NCBI GenBank assembly: GCA_034096865.1
Contig: JAWQFJ010000660.1
Span: 32,501-96,500 of the forward strand
Direction: 5' to 3'
Source: Theodoxus fluviatilis
Taxonomy: Eukaryota > Mollusca > Gastropoda > Cycloneritida > Neritidae
DNA: 64,000 nt
Shown: positions 47,579-57,549 of the stretch, one piece after another
Layout: every line of letters starts with the position of its first letter
How positions within the stretch are numbered: position 1 is the first letter of the stretch
Notes under the pieces: model-generated
The model's database searches: none
Seen by the model: only the letters and a program-made list of their open reading frames with translations
Told to the model about the DNA's origin: nothing
Program-made: the position numbers and the translations under genes

Positions 47579-49452
47579 GACTCACATGCTTGACCTTGAC
47601 CTTTACATGACCTTGACCTTCAGATGACCTTCAAGGTCAAGGCCAATCAACTACACCTAGCTATGACATCATACACTAAACTAAGGAATGCTTTACACAT
47701 TTTTCCTACCAAAATACATGTGGCCTTGACCCAAGGTCAAGGTCATTCAAGGTCATGCAACACAAAGCTGTTAATTCAAGACATAGGAAGCACAATGGTG
47801 CTTATTGTCACGTTCTACCATGAGATATGGTCACTTTTAGTGGTTCACTACCCCATTTTGGTCACATTTCATTAGGGTCAAAGTGACCTTGACCTTGATG
47901 ATATGTAAACAAATGTGTTCATGATAAAAGTATAACATGTGCCCCACATAATTATTAAGTTTGAAACAGTTATCTTTCATAGTTCAGGGTCAAGGTCACT
48001 TCAAAATATGTATACAACCCAACTTTGAAGAGCTCCTGTGACTTTGACCTTGAAGCAAGGTCAACCAAACTGGTATTAGAAGATAGGGATTACTTTGCCC
48101 TATATACCATGTATAGGTGAGGTATCCAATCTCAAAAACTTCAGAGAAAATTGAGAAAATGTGAAAAATGGCTGTTTTTAGACAACATTTATGGCTCCTG
48201 CGACCTTGACCTTGACGCAAGGTCAAGTCACTATGAATGTTTTTTGAGGCCTTGTCATCATACACCATCAAGCCAAATTGGGTGTTGATAGACTTAATAG
48301 TCTTCGAGAAAAATCCAACGTTTAAGTTTTTTACGCCCGGACGGACGGACGGACGGACGGACGACACGGCTGAGTACATAGACTCACTTTTGCTTAGCAT
48401 GTGAGTCAAAAATGACTGTTTTTGAGACCTCATTTATGGCTCCTGTGACCTTGACCTTGAAGCAAGGTCAAGTCACCATGTATGGTTTTAGAGGCCTTGT
48501 CATCATACACCATTATGCCACATTTGGTGTTGATATACTTCATAGTGTCCGAGAAAAATCCAACGTTTAAGTGTTTTACGCCCGGACGACAGACGGACGG
48601 ACGACACGGGTGAGTACATAGACTCACTTTTGCTTTGCATGTGACCTTGATCTTGACCTTCAGGTGACCTTCAAGGTCAAGGTCAAAAAACTAAACCTAC
48701 CAATGACATCATACACTAAGAAATGCTTTACACATTTTTCCTACCAAAATACATGTGACCTTGACCCAAGGTCAAGGTCATCTAAGGTCATGCAACGCAA
48801 AGCTGTTAATTCAAGACATAGGAAGCACAATGGTGCTTATTGGCACTTTCTACCATGAGATATAGTCACTTTTAGTGGTTCACTACCCCATTTTGGTCAC
48901 ATTTCATAAGGGTCAAAGTGACCTTGACCTTGATGATATGTAAACAAATGTGTTTTATGATGAAAGTATAACATGTGCCCCATATAATTATTAAGTTTGA
49001 AACAGTTATCTTTCATAGTTCAGGGTCAAGGTCACTTCATAATATGTATACAATCCAACTTTGAAGAGCTCCTGTGACCTTGTCCTTGAAGCAAGGTCAA
49101 CCAAACTGGTATCAAAAGATAGGACTTAATTTTCCCTATATACCACTTGTAGCTAAGGCCGCCATTCTCAATATCGTGGGAGTAAATTGGGAAAATGTGA
49201 AAAATGACTGTTTTTGAAACCCCATTTATGGCTCCTGTGACCTTGACCTTGAAGCAAAGTCAAGTCACTATGAATGTTTTTTGAGGCCTTGTCATCATAC
49301 ACCATCATGCCACATTTGGTGTTGATAGACTTAATAGTCTTCGAGAAAAATCCAACGTTTAAGTTATTTACGCCCGGACGGACGGACGGACGGACGGACG
49401 GATGGACGACACGGGTGAGTACATAGACTCACTTTTGCTTTGCATGTGAGTC
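47579..49452. mobile_element. TIR element, composite, rich in TGACCT/AGGTCA
   Basis: It is bounded by GACTCACATGC at 47579 and GCATGTGAGTC at 49442-49452, with an internal GCATGTGAGTC at 48397-48407. So 47579-48407 (829 bp) is a complete unit and 48408-49452 a second, partly duplicated one. Both carry GTCC/GGAC tetranucleotide runs next to GTGAGTACATAGACTCAC and many copies of TCAAGGTCA or its complement. No transposase frame is present, so it is non-autonomous. It splits LINE fragment B from fragment C. The target duplication is unclear. Confidence 0.75.
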
Positions 49453-50437
49453 AAAAAAGTAGCCGACTACATCCGAACAATTGGCAAACATTGAATCCAT
49501 CTTTTGCCTACTAGAGAATAACTTTTTCTTCTCTTGTTCGCAGATGATGTTATCCTCCTCTCTTCTGATTGATCTACAGAAACAGCATGACAACCTTGAT
49601 TTCATATCCAAATCACTCAATTTAAAGGTTAATACTGAGTAGAAAAAAAGGTATTCAGGAAGGGGGGATTCCTAGCAGAAAACAAGAAGTGGTTTCTTGT
49701 CAAGAATAATTTGGAGATTGTGAACAAGTATAAATATCTAGGTGTCACATTCTCAACCAGATTATTGATGAGAGTCTGTGTAGAAGACTTGGCCAGGAAG
49801 GGTAAACAAAAAGTCGTCCAGATCCTAAAGACAGTGTGGAGCTTGCGCTCTATCGATACGACTGTATAATCAAACTGATTGATTCACAAGTTCATCCCAC
49901 TCTACTCTATGGGGCAGAAATATGGGGATTGGGAAATGTCGATGTAATTGAAAAAGTTCATACATTTGCATGTAAAAAGATCCTTGGACTGGATCTCCGA
50001 ACTCCTAATCAATTGGTTTGCGGAGACCTTGGCAGGTACCCCATGTCTGTCATGAGCATTGTGAGAGCATTCAAGTACTGGCCTAGATTGTCTACAATGA
50101 ACATAAACAGGCTCCCAAAACAAGCGTCGGTTATGCTAAACAACTCTAACATTGCCAAAAAGATGAATTGCGCACGACTCATAGAAACTGTGTCTATAGG
50201 TTCGATTTTGGTTACGTATGGCTGAACGGTGGACCTGGTAACGAAACACGGTTTTTAAAACAATTCAAGCAGAGGCTGAAAGACTGCCTTCACCAATCGT
50301 GGCATGAAAAATGTACAGACAGCGTAAGATTTCACTGGTATTTTACATTTTGAACTAGAGGAATACTTGTCTAGCTTGACCATACGACAATTTCGCGATG
50401 CATTTGTACTGTTGCACTCCTCTCTGCAATATCTTGA
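49453..50437 (+). pseudogene. LINE reverse transcriptase fragment C and C-terminal region
   Basis: This continues fragment B across the inserted element. YIRTIGK leads to LFADDVILLS at about 49533-49562 (the catalytic YADD-type box) with nearby stops, then KYKYLGVTFS near 49731. From 49836 a better-preserved stretch reads LIDSQVHPTLLYGAEIWGLG and VHTFACKKILGL, standard LINE post-RT motifs. It peters out near 50437 where the LTR begins. Multiple stops and frameshifts make it a pseudogene. The inverted copy is at 61970-62954. Confidence 0.85.
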
Positions 50438-50801
50438 TGTACGGGGGTTCTCCTGGCTTGCGCTAGGAAGTCACAGTGACAGACTCTGGTGATCGTTTCC
50501 AATGAACTTTATTCACGCACTGACCTCTACAGTGGTGAAAATCAGCAACAGCAATTCGTATAGCGCTCACACAGCTTCACTCTGCTTACAGTACTGCAGA
50601 GGCTCGCTAGCACACAGCAGAAACTCGCTCCCCTGGGAGTCAAAGCTCTCACCTTTAACTCTGTCGTATCTGCTGCTCTCCCTCTCTCACTCGCTCTCGC
50701 TCCTTATATACCTTTACACAATTTCTAGAAACTACCAGCACGATGTCGAACATACTCCCACATTCCTAACTGCGACGCGACTGACTTACTGTGTCACAAC
50801 A
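50438..50801 (-). mobile_element. Solo LTR (364 bp), left-arm copy
   Basis: On the minus strand it begins TGTTGTGACACAG and ends CCCCCGTACA. TATATAAGG lies about 92 bases in and AATAAA about 290 bases in, the promoter and polyadenylation signals expected of U3 and R. No primer-binding site or polypurine tract adjoins, so it is called solo. Flanks CTTGA and AGCTA do not match as a target duplication, so one side is probably rearranged. It truncates LINE fragment C. Confidence 0.7.
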
Positions 50802-51693
50802 AGCTAATATTAGCCTAACTCGGTCGCGCGCGGGTCAAGGCCGTGACCTGACCGATACACAACAATCAACTGCGCCTGCGATGTTGCCAGCATTATCTAG
50901 AATATTCACAACAGTACATTTCCCTTTCGGTATCAACGATCTTAAGGTGAACAGATGGTATAGACTAGGAAAAATTCCCCAAAAGGCGCCTAAATAAAAC
51001 GTGGTAGGCATTTGTGAGAAATTAGTGGCATCCAGGTGATTCTTATGGATGTTGGGTATGCTAAATCCATTTCTGCTGGACGCCAAAGCTAAATATGCCT
51101 ATTATTGTTACTATGCAACGGCTTCCAAGATGGCCGCCAGGACATCAAACACCCTGCAATTCTCAAACACATGCTTATATCTTCCTTGTTTTAGGAGCTA
51201 TTCTAATACATTTTGGCTTGTTGGTAGACAACTGATCGACAATTATTTTCTCGTCGTGGTTAATGACCTTGACAAAAGGTCAAGGTCCCACGAGGCGGAC
51301 AAAATAGACTCATCATTTTTTAATTTGTGTATGTCAAGTTGGCTTTGGCTCTGAAATAGGCAAACTAAATACTGAAACTTGTTGACACTATCAAATAAGT
51401 GTTTGACATTACAAATATGTATACATTGAGCAACCTTCTGAAAAGGTCAATGTCATTTTGACCTCATAATTCAAATGTAAGCATAAGAGGATCCGCTCAC
51501 GATTTGTAGTGGCCCATATGTTGCTACCCCCATTTCCACCCCCCACTCCCTCTACCTCTTGCCTCTCCTGTGCCACGTCATCAGTAGGCATGTAGGGGTA
51601 GGTGGCGGTCAGGACGGTTCACCTGCAGTCTCATGCGGCTGACAGATGCGGTGTTCGAAGCTGCACAGATCCTAGAGTTGCATCCTTGGGCAA
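50802..51693. other. No gene; remnant of the AGGTCA-rich family
   Basis: Contains AATGACCTTGACAAAAGGTC (about 51264) and AAAAGGTCAATGTCATTTTG (about 51440), followed by other short matches to the TIR element family, but no complete copy. The right-arm counterpart is 60715-61605. Confidence 0.5.
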
Positions 51694-51950
51694 GGTGCCT
51701 CACCCACACTGCCCCTCCTGCCCAGGGCAAGGTGCTTCCCCCACACTGCCTCTCCTGCCCAGGGCAAGGTGCTTCCCCCACACTGCTTCTCCTGCCCAGG
51801 GCAAGGTGCTTCCCCCACACTGCCTCTCCTGCCCAGGGCAAGGTGCTTCCCCCACACTGCTTCTCCTGCCCAGGGCAAGGTGCTTCACCCACACTGCCTC
51901 TCCTGCCCAGGGCAAGGTGCTTCCCCCACACTGCCTCCCCTACCCAGGAG
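51694..51950. repeat. 37-bp minisatellite, about 7 copies (left arm)
   Basis: The unit contains CTCCTGCCCAGGGCAAGGTG and CTTCCCCCACACTGCCT. Alternating CCTCTC/CTTCTC and CCCCAC/ACCCAC variants are shared exactly with the right-arm copy at 60460-60714. Confidence 0.95.
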
Positions 51951-51986
51951 TAAAACCGGTCACTTAGCGCTGCTCTGCGGCGACCA

Positions 51987-52283
51987 GAAGTGTGTGTGTG
52001 TGAGCGGGAGGAGAAAGAACGAGAGAGGCAGTTTGAATTGGAGAAACTAAGAGTGGGCAAGGAGGTTGCCTCCACTCCTTCAAAAAAAATTGCGGCAAGT
52101 CCAAGATTGCCATACTTTGATGACAAAACGGACGAGATGGATAGCTATCTCTTCCGTTTTGAGAAGTACGCCGGTGCCGTGGGATGGGATAGACGGGATT
52201 GGGCTAAGCTGCTTCCCTCTCTTTTGACGGGCAAAGCTCTCAACACCTACCATGAGCTATCGTTGCGAGAGTCACTCTCTTAC

Positions 52284-52286
<3 letters not shown>
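51987..52286 (+). pseudogene. Gag-like retrotransposon fragment (left arm)
   Basis: Following a charged Glu/Arg-rich stretch, the frame reads LPYFDDKTDEMDSYLFRFEK and AGAVGWDRRDWAKLLPSLLT, then [10 protein letters not shown]. This matches the pattern of the N-terminal capsid region of Ty3/gypsy-like Gag proteins (xPxF...D..YLxRFE...W....LxxLLxGKALxxY). The coding match stops where a GA microsatellite begins (SYDE followed by repeated RE). No protease, RT or integrase follows. Remnant of an LTR element, or possibly part of a host gene derived from one. The inverted copy is at 60122-60420. Confidence 0.65.
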
Positions 52287-52352
<66 letters not shown>

Positions 52353-52358
52353 GAGACA

Positions 52359-52397
<39 letters not shown>
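52287..52397. repeat. GA microsatellite with GACA interruptions (left arm)
   Basis: A GA run of about 110 bp with four GACAGA interruptions. The same interruptions in the same positions occur in the right-arm copy (60011-60121). Confidence 0.95.
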
Positions 52398-52402
<5 letters not shown>

Positions 52403-52649
52403 ATGGGTGGGAGCTCTACCGACACTTTGACTCTATGGTCAACACGCTACGGGTAGTTCGGTATCTGGGCCAGTAGCTCAGCCTTGGTCAGACCACTAAA
52501 GAACGGGGTCTGGTCATGCTGGAGAGTTCTCGCACTGCCATGGTGGTAGGTATGTGGCGAGGGATTCCTGGTGTTCCTGGTTTTCCTTGGCAGCCCGTTA
52601 CCTGGAGCCTGTGTAGACCTGCCCTCCTCCTGCTGAGTACACGAGCAGG
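52398..52649. other. Spacer, no gene called (left arm)
   Basis: Single-copy flank. The minus strand reads TPFFSGLTKAELLAQIPNYP, which ends in a stop and may be a degraded coding scrap, but I do not recognise it. Confidence 0.4.
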
Positions 52650-53282
52650 CGTGACTCCAGGCTGCTAGCGGTACTGAGGGCAACTCCGCCACGTGACTCC
52701 AGGCTGCTAGCGATACTGAGGGCAACTCCGCCACGTGACTCCAGGCTGCTAGCGATACTGAGGGCAACTCCGCCACGTGACTCCAGGCTGCTAGCGACAC
52801 TGAGGGCAACTCCGCCACGTGACTCCAGGCTGCTAGCGATACTGAGGGCAACTCCGCCACGTGACTCCAGGCTGCTAGCGACACTGAGGGCAACTCCGCC
52901 ACGTGACTCCAGGCTGCTAGCGATACTGAGGGCAACTCCGCCACGTGACTCCAGGCTGCTAGCGATACTGAGGGCAACTCCGCCACGTGACTCCAGGCTG
53001 CTAGCGACACTGAGGGCAACTCCGCCACGTGACTCCAGGCTGCTAGCGATACTGAGGGCAACTCCGCCACGTGACTCCAGGCTGCTAGCGACACTGAGGG
53101 CAACTCCGCCACGTGACTCCAGGCTGCTAGCGATACTGAGGGCAACTCCGCCACGTGACTCCAGGCTGCTAGCGATACTGAGGGCAACTCCGCCACGTGA
53201 CTCCAGGCTGCTAGCGGTACTGAGGGCAACTCCGCCACGTGACTCCAGGCTGCTAGCGATACTGAGGGCAACTCCGCCACGG
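52650..53282. repeat. 42-bp minisatellite with E-box, 15 copies (left arm)
   Basis: The unit contains CCACGTGACTCCAGGCTGCT then AGCGATACTGAGGGCAACTC. Every unit carries CACGTG, and variants are limited to GATACT/GACACT/GGTACT. The frame stays open because 42 is a multiple of 3. The right arm has 13 copies, the one clear structural difference between the arms. Confidence 0.96.
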
Positions 53283-53427
53283 CTGACTAGTGCTGGGTGC
53301 TGTGGAAAACAAGCCTGCAGTTTTTCCCAAGGCACAAATCACGCACACAGCTCTCCAACTGTCAAGCACACTAGCGATCTCCCGTCCACTGGCACAGTAT
53401 CTCCTGTTGTTTCTTGATACAGCCAGT

Positions 53428-54950
53428 AACAGTGTGTAGTGAGTCCTGATCTTGACACTGTGTCAGTGTGTAGTGAGTCCTGATCTTGACACTGTGTCAG
53501 TGTGTAGTGAGTCCTGATCTTGACACTGTGTCAGTGTGTACTGAGTCCTGATCTTGACACTGTGTCAGTGTGTAGTGAGTCCTGATCTTGACACTGTGTC
53601 AGTGTGTAGTGAGTTCTGACCTTGACACTGTGTCAGTGTGTAGTGAGTCCTGATCTTGACACTGTGTCAGTGTGTACTGAGTTCTGACCTTGACACTGTG
53701 TCAGTGTGTACTGAGTTCTGACCTTGACACCGTGTCAGTGTGTAGTGAGTCCTGACCTTGACACTGTGTCAGTGTGTACTGAGTCCTGATCTTGACACTG
53801 TGTCAGTGTGTAGTGAGTTCTGACCTTGACACTGTGTCAGTGTGTACTGAGTCCTGATCTTGACACTGTGTCAGTGTGTAGTGAGTCCTGATCTTGACAC
53901 TGTGTCAGTGTGTACTGAGTTCTGACCTTGACACCGTGTCAGTGTGTAGTGAGTCCTGATCTTGACACTGTGTCAGTGTGAAGTGAGTCCTGATCTTGAC
54001 ACTGTGTCAGTGTGTAGTGAGTTCTGACCTTGACACTGTGTCAGTGTGTAGTGAGTTCTGACCTTGACACTGTGTCAGTGTGTAGTGAGTTCTGACCTTG
54101 ACACTGTGTCAGTGTGTAGTGAGTCCTGATCTTGACACTGTGTCAGTGTGAAGTGAGTTCTGACCTTGACACTGTGTCAGTGTAGAGTGAGTCCTGATCT
54201 TGACACTGTGTCAGTGTGTAGTGAGTCCTGACCTTGACACTGTGTCAGTGTGTAGTGAGTTCTGACCTTGACACTGTGTCAGTGTGTAGTGAGTCCTGAT
54301 CTTGACACTGTGTCAGTGTGAAGTGAGTTCTGACCTTGACACTGTGTCAGTGTGTAGTGAGTTCTGACCTTGACACTGTGTCAGTGTGTAGTGAGTTCTG
54401 ACCTTGACACTGTGTCAGTGTGTAGTGAGTTCTGACCTTGACACTGTGTCAGTGTGTAGTGAGTCCTGATCTTGACACTGTGTCAGTGTGTAGTGAGTTC
54501 TGACCTTGACACTGTGTCAGTGTGTAGTGAGTCCTGACCTTGACACTGTGTCAGTGTGTAGTGAGTTCTGACCTTGACACTGTGTCAGTGTGTAGTGAGT
54601 TCTGACCTTGACACTGTGTCAGTGTGTAGTGAGTTCTGACCTTGACACTGTGTCAGTGTGTAGTGAGTTCTGACCTTGACACTGTGTCAGTGTGTAGTGA
54701 GTCCTGATCTTGACACTGTGTCAGTGTGTAGTGAGTTCTGACCTTGAAACTGTGTCAGTGTGTAGTGAGTCCTGACCTTGACACTGTGTCAGTGTGTAGT
54801 GAGTTCTGACCTTGACACTGTGTCAGTGTGTAGTGAGTTCTGACCTTGACACTGTGTCAGTGTGTAGTGAGTTCTGACCTTGACACTGTGTCAGTGTGTA
54901 GTGAGTTCTGACCTTGACACTGTGTCAGTGTGTAGTGAGTCCTGACCTTG
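53428..54950. repeat. 34-bp minisatellite, about 45 copies (left arm)
   Basis: The unit contains GTGTAGTGAGTTCTGACCTT plus GACACTGTGTCA. GACACTGTGTC is nearly self-complementary, so each unit can form a small hairpin. Variants (TCCTGAT/TTCTGAC, GTACTG/GTAGTG) follow the same order in the right arm. Confidence 0.96.
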
Positions 54951-55781
54951 ATATCCCGGCCGTCACAACACCAGTAGCGGTGTTTGCAAGAGCGGAGTGC
55001 AGCAGGCAGGAATCTACCCAGCTCGAACGAGACTCGCCTCAACACTCCTGACACCACGACAACGCCTCTGGATTCTAGCGCTTCATGAAGAAGGCTGAAA
55101 TGGTCGGTGGTTGTAGTTGTTGTGACCTTTGACCGCAGCCGCCACTCCGCCTGACTCACTTCGCACGCCCGGGGAGTTATGCTAAGATCCGGCCGCGTTA
55201 ATGTATCTGCGTTTTGTGACAAACGTCTTACTCGGCGGTACTGTACTCCATGAACCTGAACGGTCCGCGTGATTCGGGTGTGATACTGGCAATTACACCC
55301 GAATCACGCGGAGCACAAACTTTGCGCTGCTCAGTGCGAAAATCTGGATCACGAGGCGGCGACTATTTTCAAGGCTCGTGATTGGCTGACTAAAGAGCGC
55401 TAGAATCCAGGCGTTCACTGCCGACCCTGTGGGAGGCGGGAAGGAGATAGGACAGATACCGTCGTTGTGGGCCAGGAGAAATCTATGGAGTCATGGACCA
55501 CAGGCCGCAATAAGCCTTGGCTGTCTACAGCGCTGTCCTCCTTGTCAGCGGAGCCACGACCTTGCAGCACTTTCACCTGACTGACTTTTTGTGACGGCAA
55601 ACCCGAATTGAGGACGAAACTCTCTTTCTGCTGCTCGGCGCTCCCGCTATAGCGCCACTCCAAAGCCGCGACCTCTGACCCCGTACGACTGCCGCTGACT
55701 GAGAGGGAGACGCTCCACCCCGTGGTGTCGTTATCCACCCCGAACCTAAAAGTCTAACAGCGCGCCCTGACTGCAACCAAA
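54951..55781 (+). promoter_or_regulatory. GC-rich upstream region of the membrane-protein exon (left arm)
   Basis: About 830 bp with raised G+C content and CpG content lies upstream of the ATG at 55782. It includes a hairpin at 55264-55312 and no TATA box near the gene. This looks like a CpG-rich promoter. Minus-strand frames through it start only at GTG or lack family similarity and are not called. Confidence 0.4.
55264..55312. other. Perfect 18-bp inverted repeat, 13-nt loop (left arm)
   Basis: TCCGCGTGATTCGGGTGT at 55264-55281 is followed after 13 bases by its exact reverse complement at 55295-55312. The stem is G+C-rich. Mirror copy at 57180-57228. It could be an extruding hairpin, a dimeric protein-binding site or the remnant of a small inverted-repeat element. 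Confidence 0.9.
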
Positions 55782-55974
55782 ATGCCCAAGTCGGACCCCA
55801 AGGACAAGCGCGCGGTGCAGAGACAGATCGTGCAGGGCGGGGTGCTGACGGCGCTGGTCTACGTGGGGGGGTACTTCCTGCTCCCCGTACCGGTGCCCCC
55901 CGACGAGGGCCTGGTGTGGGTGCTGCGTTGGCAAACGCTGCCCATCTTCCTCTTCCTCTGCCTGCTCAGTGAAG
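55782..55974 (+). CDS. First coding exon of a MAPEG/TMEM79-like membrane protein (partial gene, left arm)
   Basis: The ATG has a favourable context (A at -3). The exon encodes 64 residues plus one base: a basic N-terminus (MPKSDPKDKRAVQRQ), a membrane segment at about 17-37 containing VYVGGYFLLPV, a short loop PPDEGLVW, and the start of a second segment (LPIFLFLCLL). It ends at GAAG followed by GTAATG, a plausible splice donor. The pattern of a Tyr-Gly-Gly-Tyr-hydrophobic-Leu-Pro turn followed by VLRW and a second helix resembles the start of the MAPEG-like domain of TMEM79 relatives, from memory and unverified. No exon 2 is possible in this orientation before the palindrome centre, 280 bp away, so the gene is cut off. 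The right-arm copy ends with a different splice phase. Confidence 0.5.
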
Positions 55975-56163
55975 GTAATGAGAGAGAGATAGAGAGTGTC
56001 AAGAGAGAGAGAGAGAGTGAGACAGACGGGGGGAGATAGGAAGGGAGGGAGGGAGGGGCATAGAGAGCGAGAGAGAGAGAGAGAGAGGAGAGAAGAGAGG
56101 AGAGAGAGAGAGAGGTTGGAGGGGGGGTAAAGAGAGAAGGGAGAGGAACAAGGGAGGGAGCGG

Positions 56164-56201
<38 letters not shown>

Positions 56202-56254
56202 TGTACAGAGAGATAGTCACCTGACATCTCTTTTTCAGACTCGCGACACTCAAC
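55975..56254. repeat. GA-rich intron start and palindrome core, left half
   Basis: Imperfect GAGA with GGGA runs. It is clearly homologous to 56255-56518 but with many indels and substitutions, unlike the rest of the arms. Confidence 0.8.
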
Positions 56255-56305
56255 GTTGAGTGTCGCGTGTCTGAAAAAGAGATGTCAGGTGACTATCTCT
56301 CTGTA

Positions 56306-56349
<44 letters not shown>

Positions 56350-56389
56350 TCCCTCCCTTTTTCTCTCCCTTTCTCTTTACCCCCCCTCC

Positions 56390-56443
<54 letters not shown>

Positions 56444-56478
56444 CTCCCTCCCTCCCTTCCTATCTCCCCCCTCTCTCA

Positions 56479-56513
<35 letters not shown>

Positions 56514-56518
56514 ATTAC
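56255..56518. repeat. CT-rich palindrome core, right half
   Basis: Reverse-complement relative of 55975-56254. Its CT runs are longer and purer than the left counterpart. It lies within the putative intron of the right-arm membrane-protein exon. Confidence 0.8.
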
Positions 56519-56710
56519 CTTCATGAGCATGCAGAGGAAGAGGAAGATGGGCAGCGTTTGCCAACGCAGCACCCACACCAGGCCCTCGTCGGGGGGCACC
56601 GGTACGGGGAGCAGGAAGTACCCCCCCACGTAGACCAGCGCCGTCAGCACCCCGCCCTGCACGATCTGTCTCTGCACCGCGCGCTTGTCCTTGGGGTCCG
56701 ACTTGGGCAT
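56519..56710 (-). CDS. First coding exon of MAPEG/TMEM79-like protein, right-arm copy
   Basis: Inverted copy of 55782-55974 with the same first 58 or so residues. The end reads LCMLMK instead of LCLLSE because of a C-to-A change and loss of one G. The exon is 192 rather than 193 bases and stops at phase 0 before GTAATG. Only one phase can suit the original exon 2. Like its partner it points into the palindrome centre and has no downstream exon. Confidence 0.5.
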
Positions 56711-57549
56711 TTTGGTTGCAGTCAGGGCGCGCTGTTAGACTTTTAGGTTCGGGGTGGATAACGACACCACGGGGTGGAGCGTCTCCCTCTCAGTCAGCGG
56801 CAGTCGTACGGGGTCAGAGGTCGCGGCTTTGGAGTGGCGCTATAGCGGGAGCGCCGAGCAGCAGAAAGAGAGTTTCGTCCTCAATTCGGGTTTGCCGTCA
56901 CAAAAAGTCAGTCAGGTGAAAGTGCTGCAAGGTCGTGGCTCCGCTGACAAGGAGGACAGCGCTGTAGACAGCCAAGGCTTATTGCGGCCTGTGGTCCATG
57001 ACTCCATAGATTTCTCCTGGCCCACAACGACGGTATCTGTCCTATCTCCTTCCCGCCTCCCACAGGGTCGGCAGTGAACGCCTGGATTCTAGCGCTCTTT
57101 AGTCAGCCAATCACGAGCCTTGAAAATAGTCGCCGCCTCGTGATCCAGATTTTCGCACTGAGCAGCGCAAAGTTTGTGCTCCGCGTGATTCGGGTGTAAT
57201 TGCCAGTATCACACCCGAATCACGCGGACCGTTCAGGTTCATGGAGTACAGTACCGCCGAGTAAGACGTTTGTCACAAAACGCAGATACATTAACGCGGC
57301 CGGATCTTAGCATAACTCCCCGGGCGTGCGAAGTGAGTCAGGCGGAGTGGCGGCTGCGGTCAAAGGTCACAACAACTACAACCACCGACCATTTCAGCCT
57401 TCTTCATGAAGCGCTAGAATCCAGAGGCGTTGTCGTGGTGTCAGGAGTGTTGAGGCGAGTCTCGTTCGAGCTGGGTAGATTCCTGCCTGCTGCACTCCGC
57501 TCTTGCAAACACCGCTACTGGTGTTGTGACGGCCGGGATATCAAGGTCA
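56711..57549 (-). promoter_or_regulatory. GC-rich upstream region, right-arm copy
   Basis: Inverted copy of 54951-55781, including the hairpin at 57180-57228. No difference from the left arm was noticed here. Confidence 0.4.
57180..57228. other. Perfect 18-bp inverted repeat (right arm)
   Basis: Mirror of 55264-55312 with the same stems and 13-nt loop. Confidence 0.9.

Larger units (their letters stand above)
48407..56254 (+). repeat. Giant palindrome, left arm
   Basis: The sequence from 48407 to 56254 is repeated in reverse complement from 56255 to the window end. Position p pairs with about 112509-p near the centre, 112492-p from roughly 55740 to 53300, and 112407/112408-p beyond the 42-bp array. 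Outside the central 280 bp I found only a two-unit difference in the 42-bp minisatellite, a 1-base indel near 51055 and a substitution near 52171. Even the GA microsatellite at 52287 and the 34-bp array have the same length in both arms. Confidence 0.95.

Noticed and set aside
54857..55222. 121-codon frame ending in the 34-bp array, and its mirror
   Set aside because: Partly repeat-encoded, no domain, and explained by high G+C content.
55415..55738. 107-codon minus-strand frame divergent from the membrane-protein exon, and its mirror at 56754-57077
   Set aside because: Its first codon is GTG, not ATG, no family similarity is seen, and it lies in a GC-rich promoter-like region where stop codons are rare.
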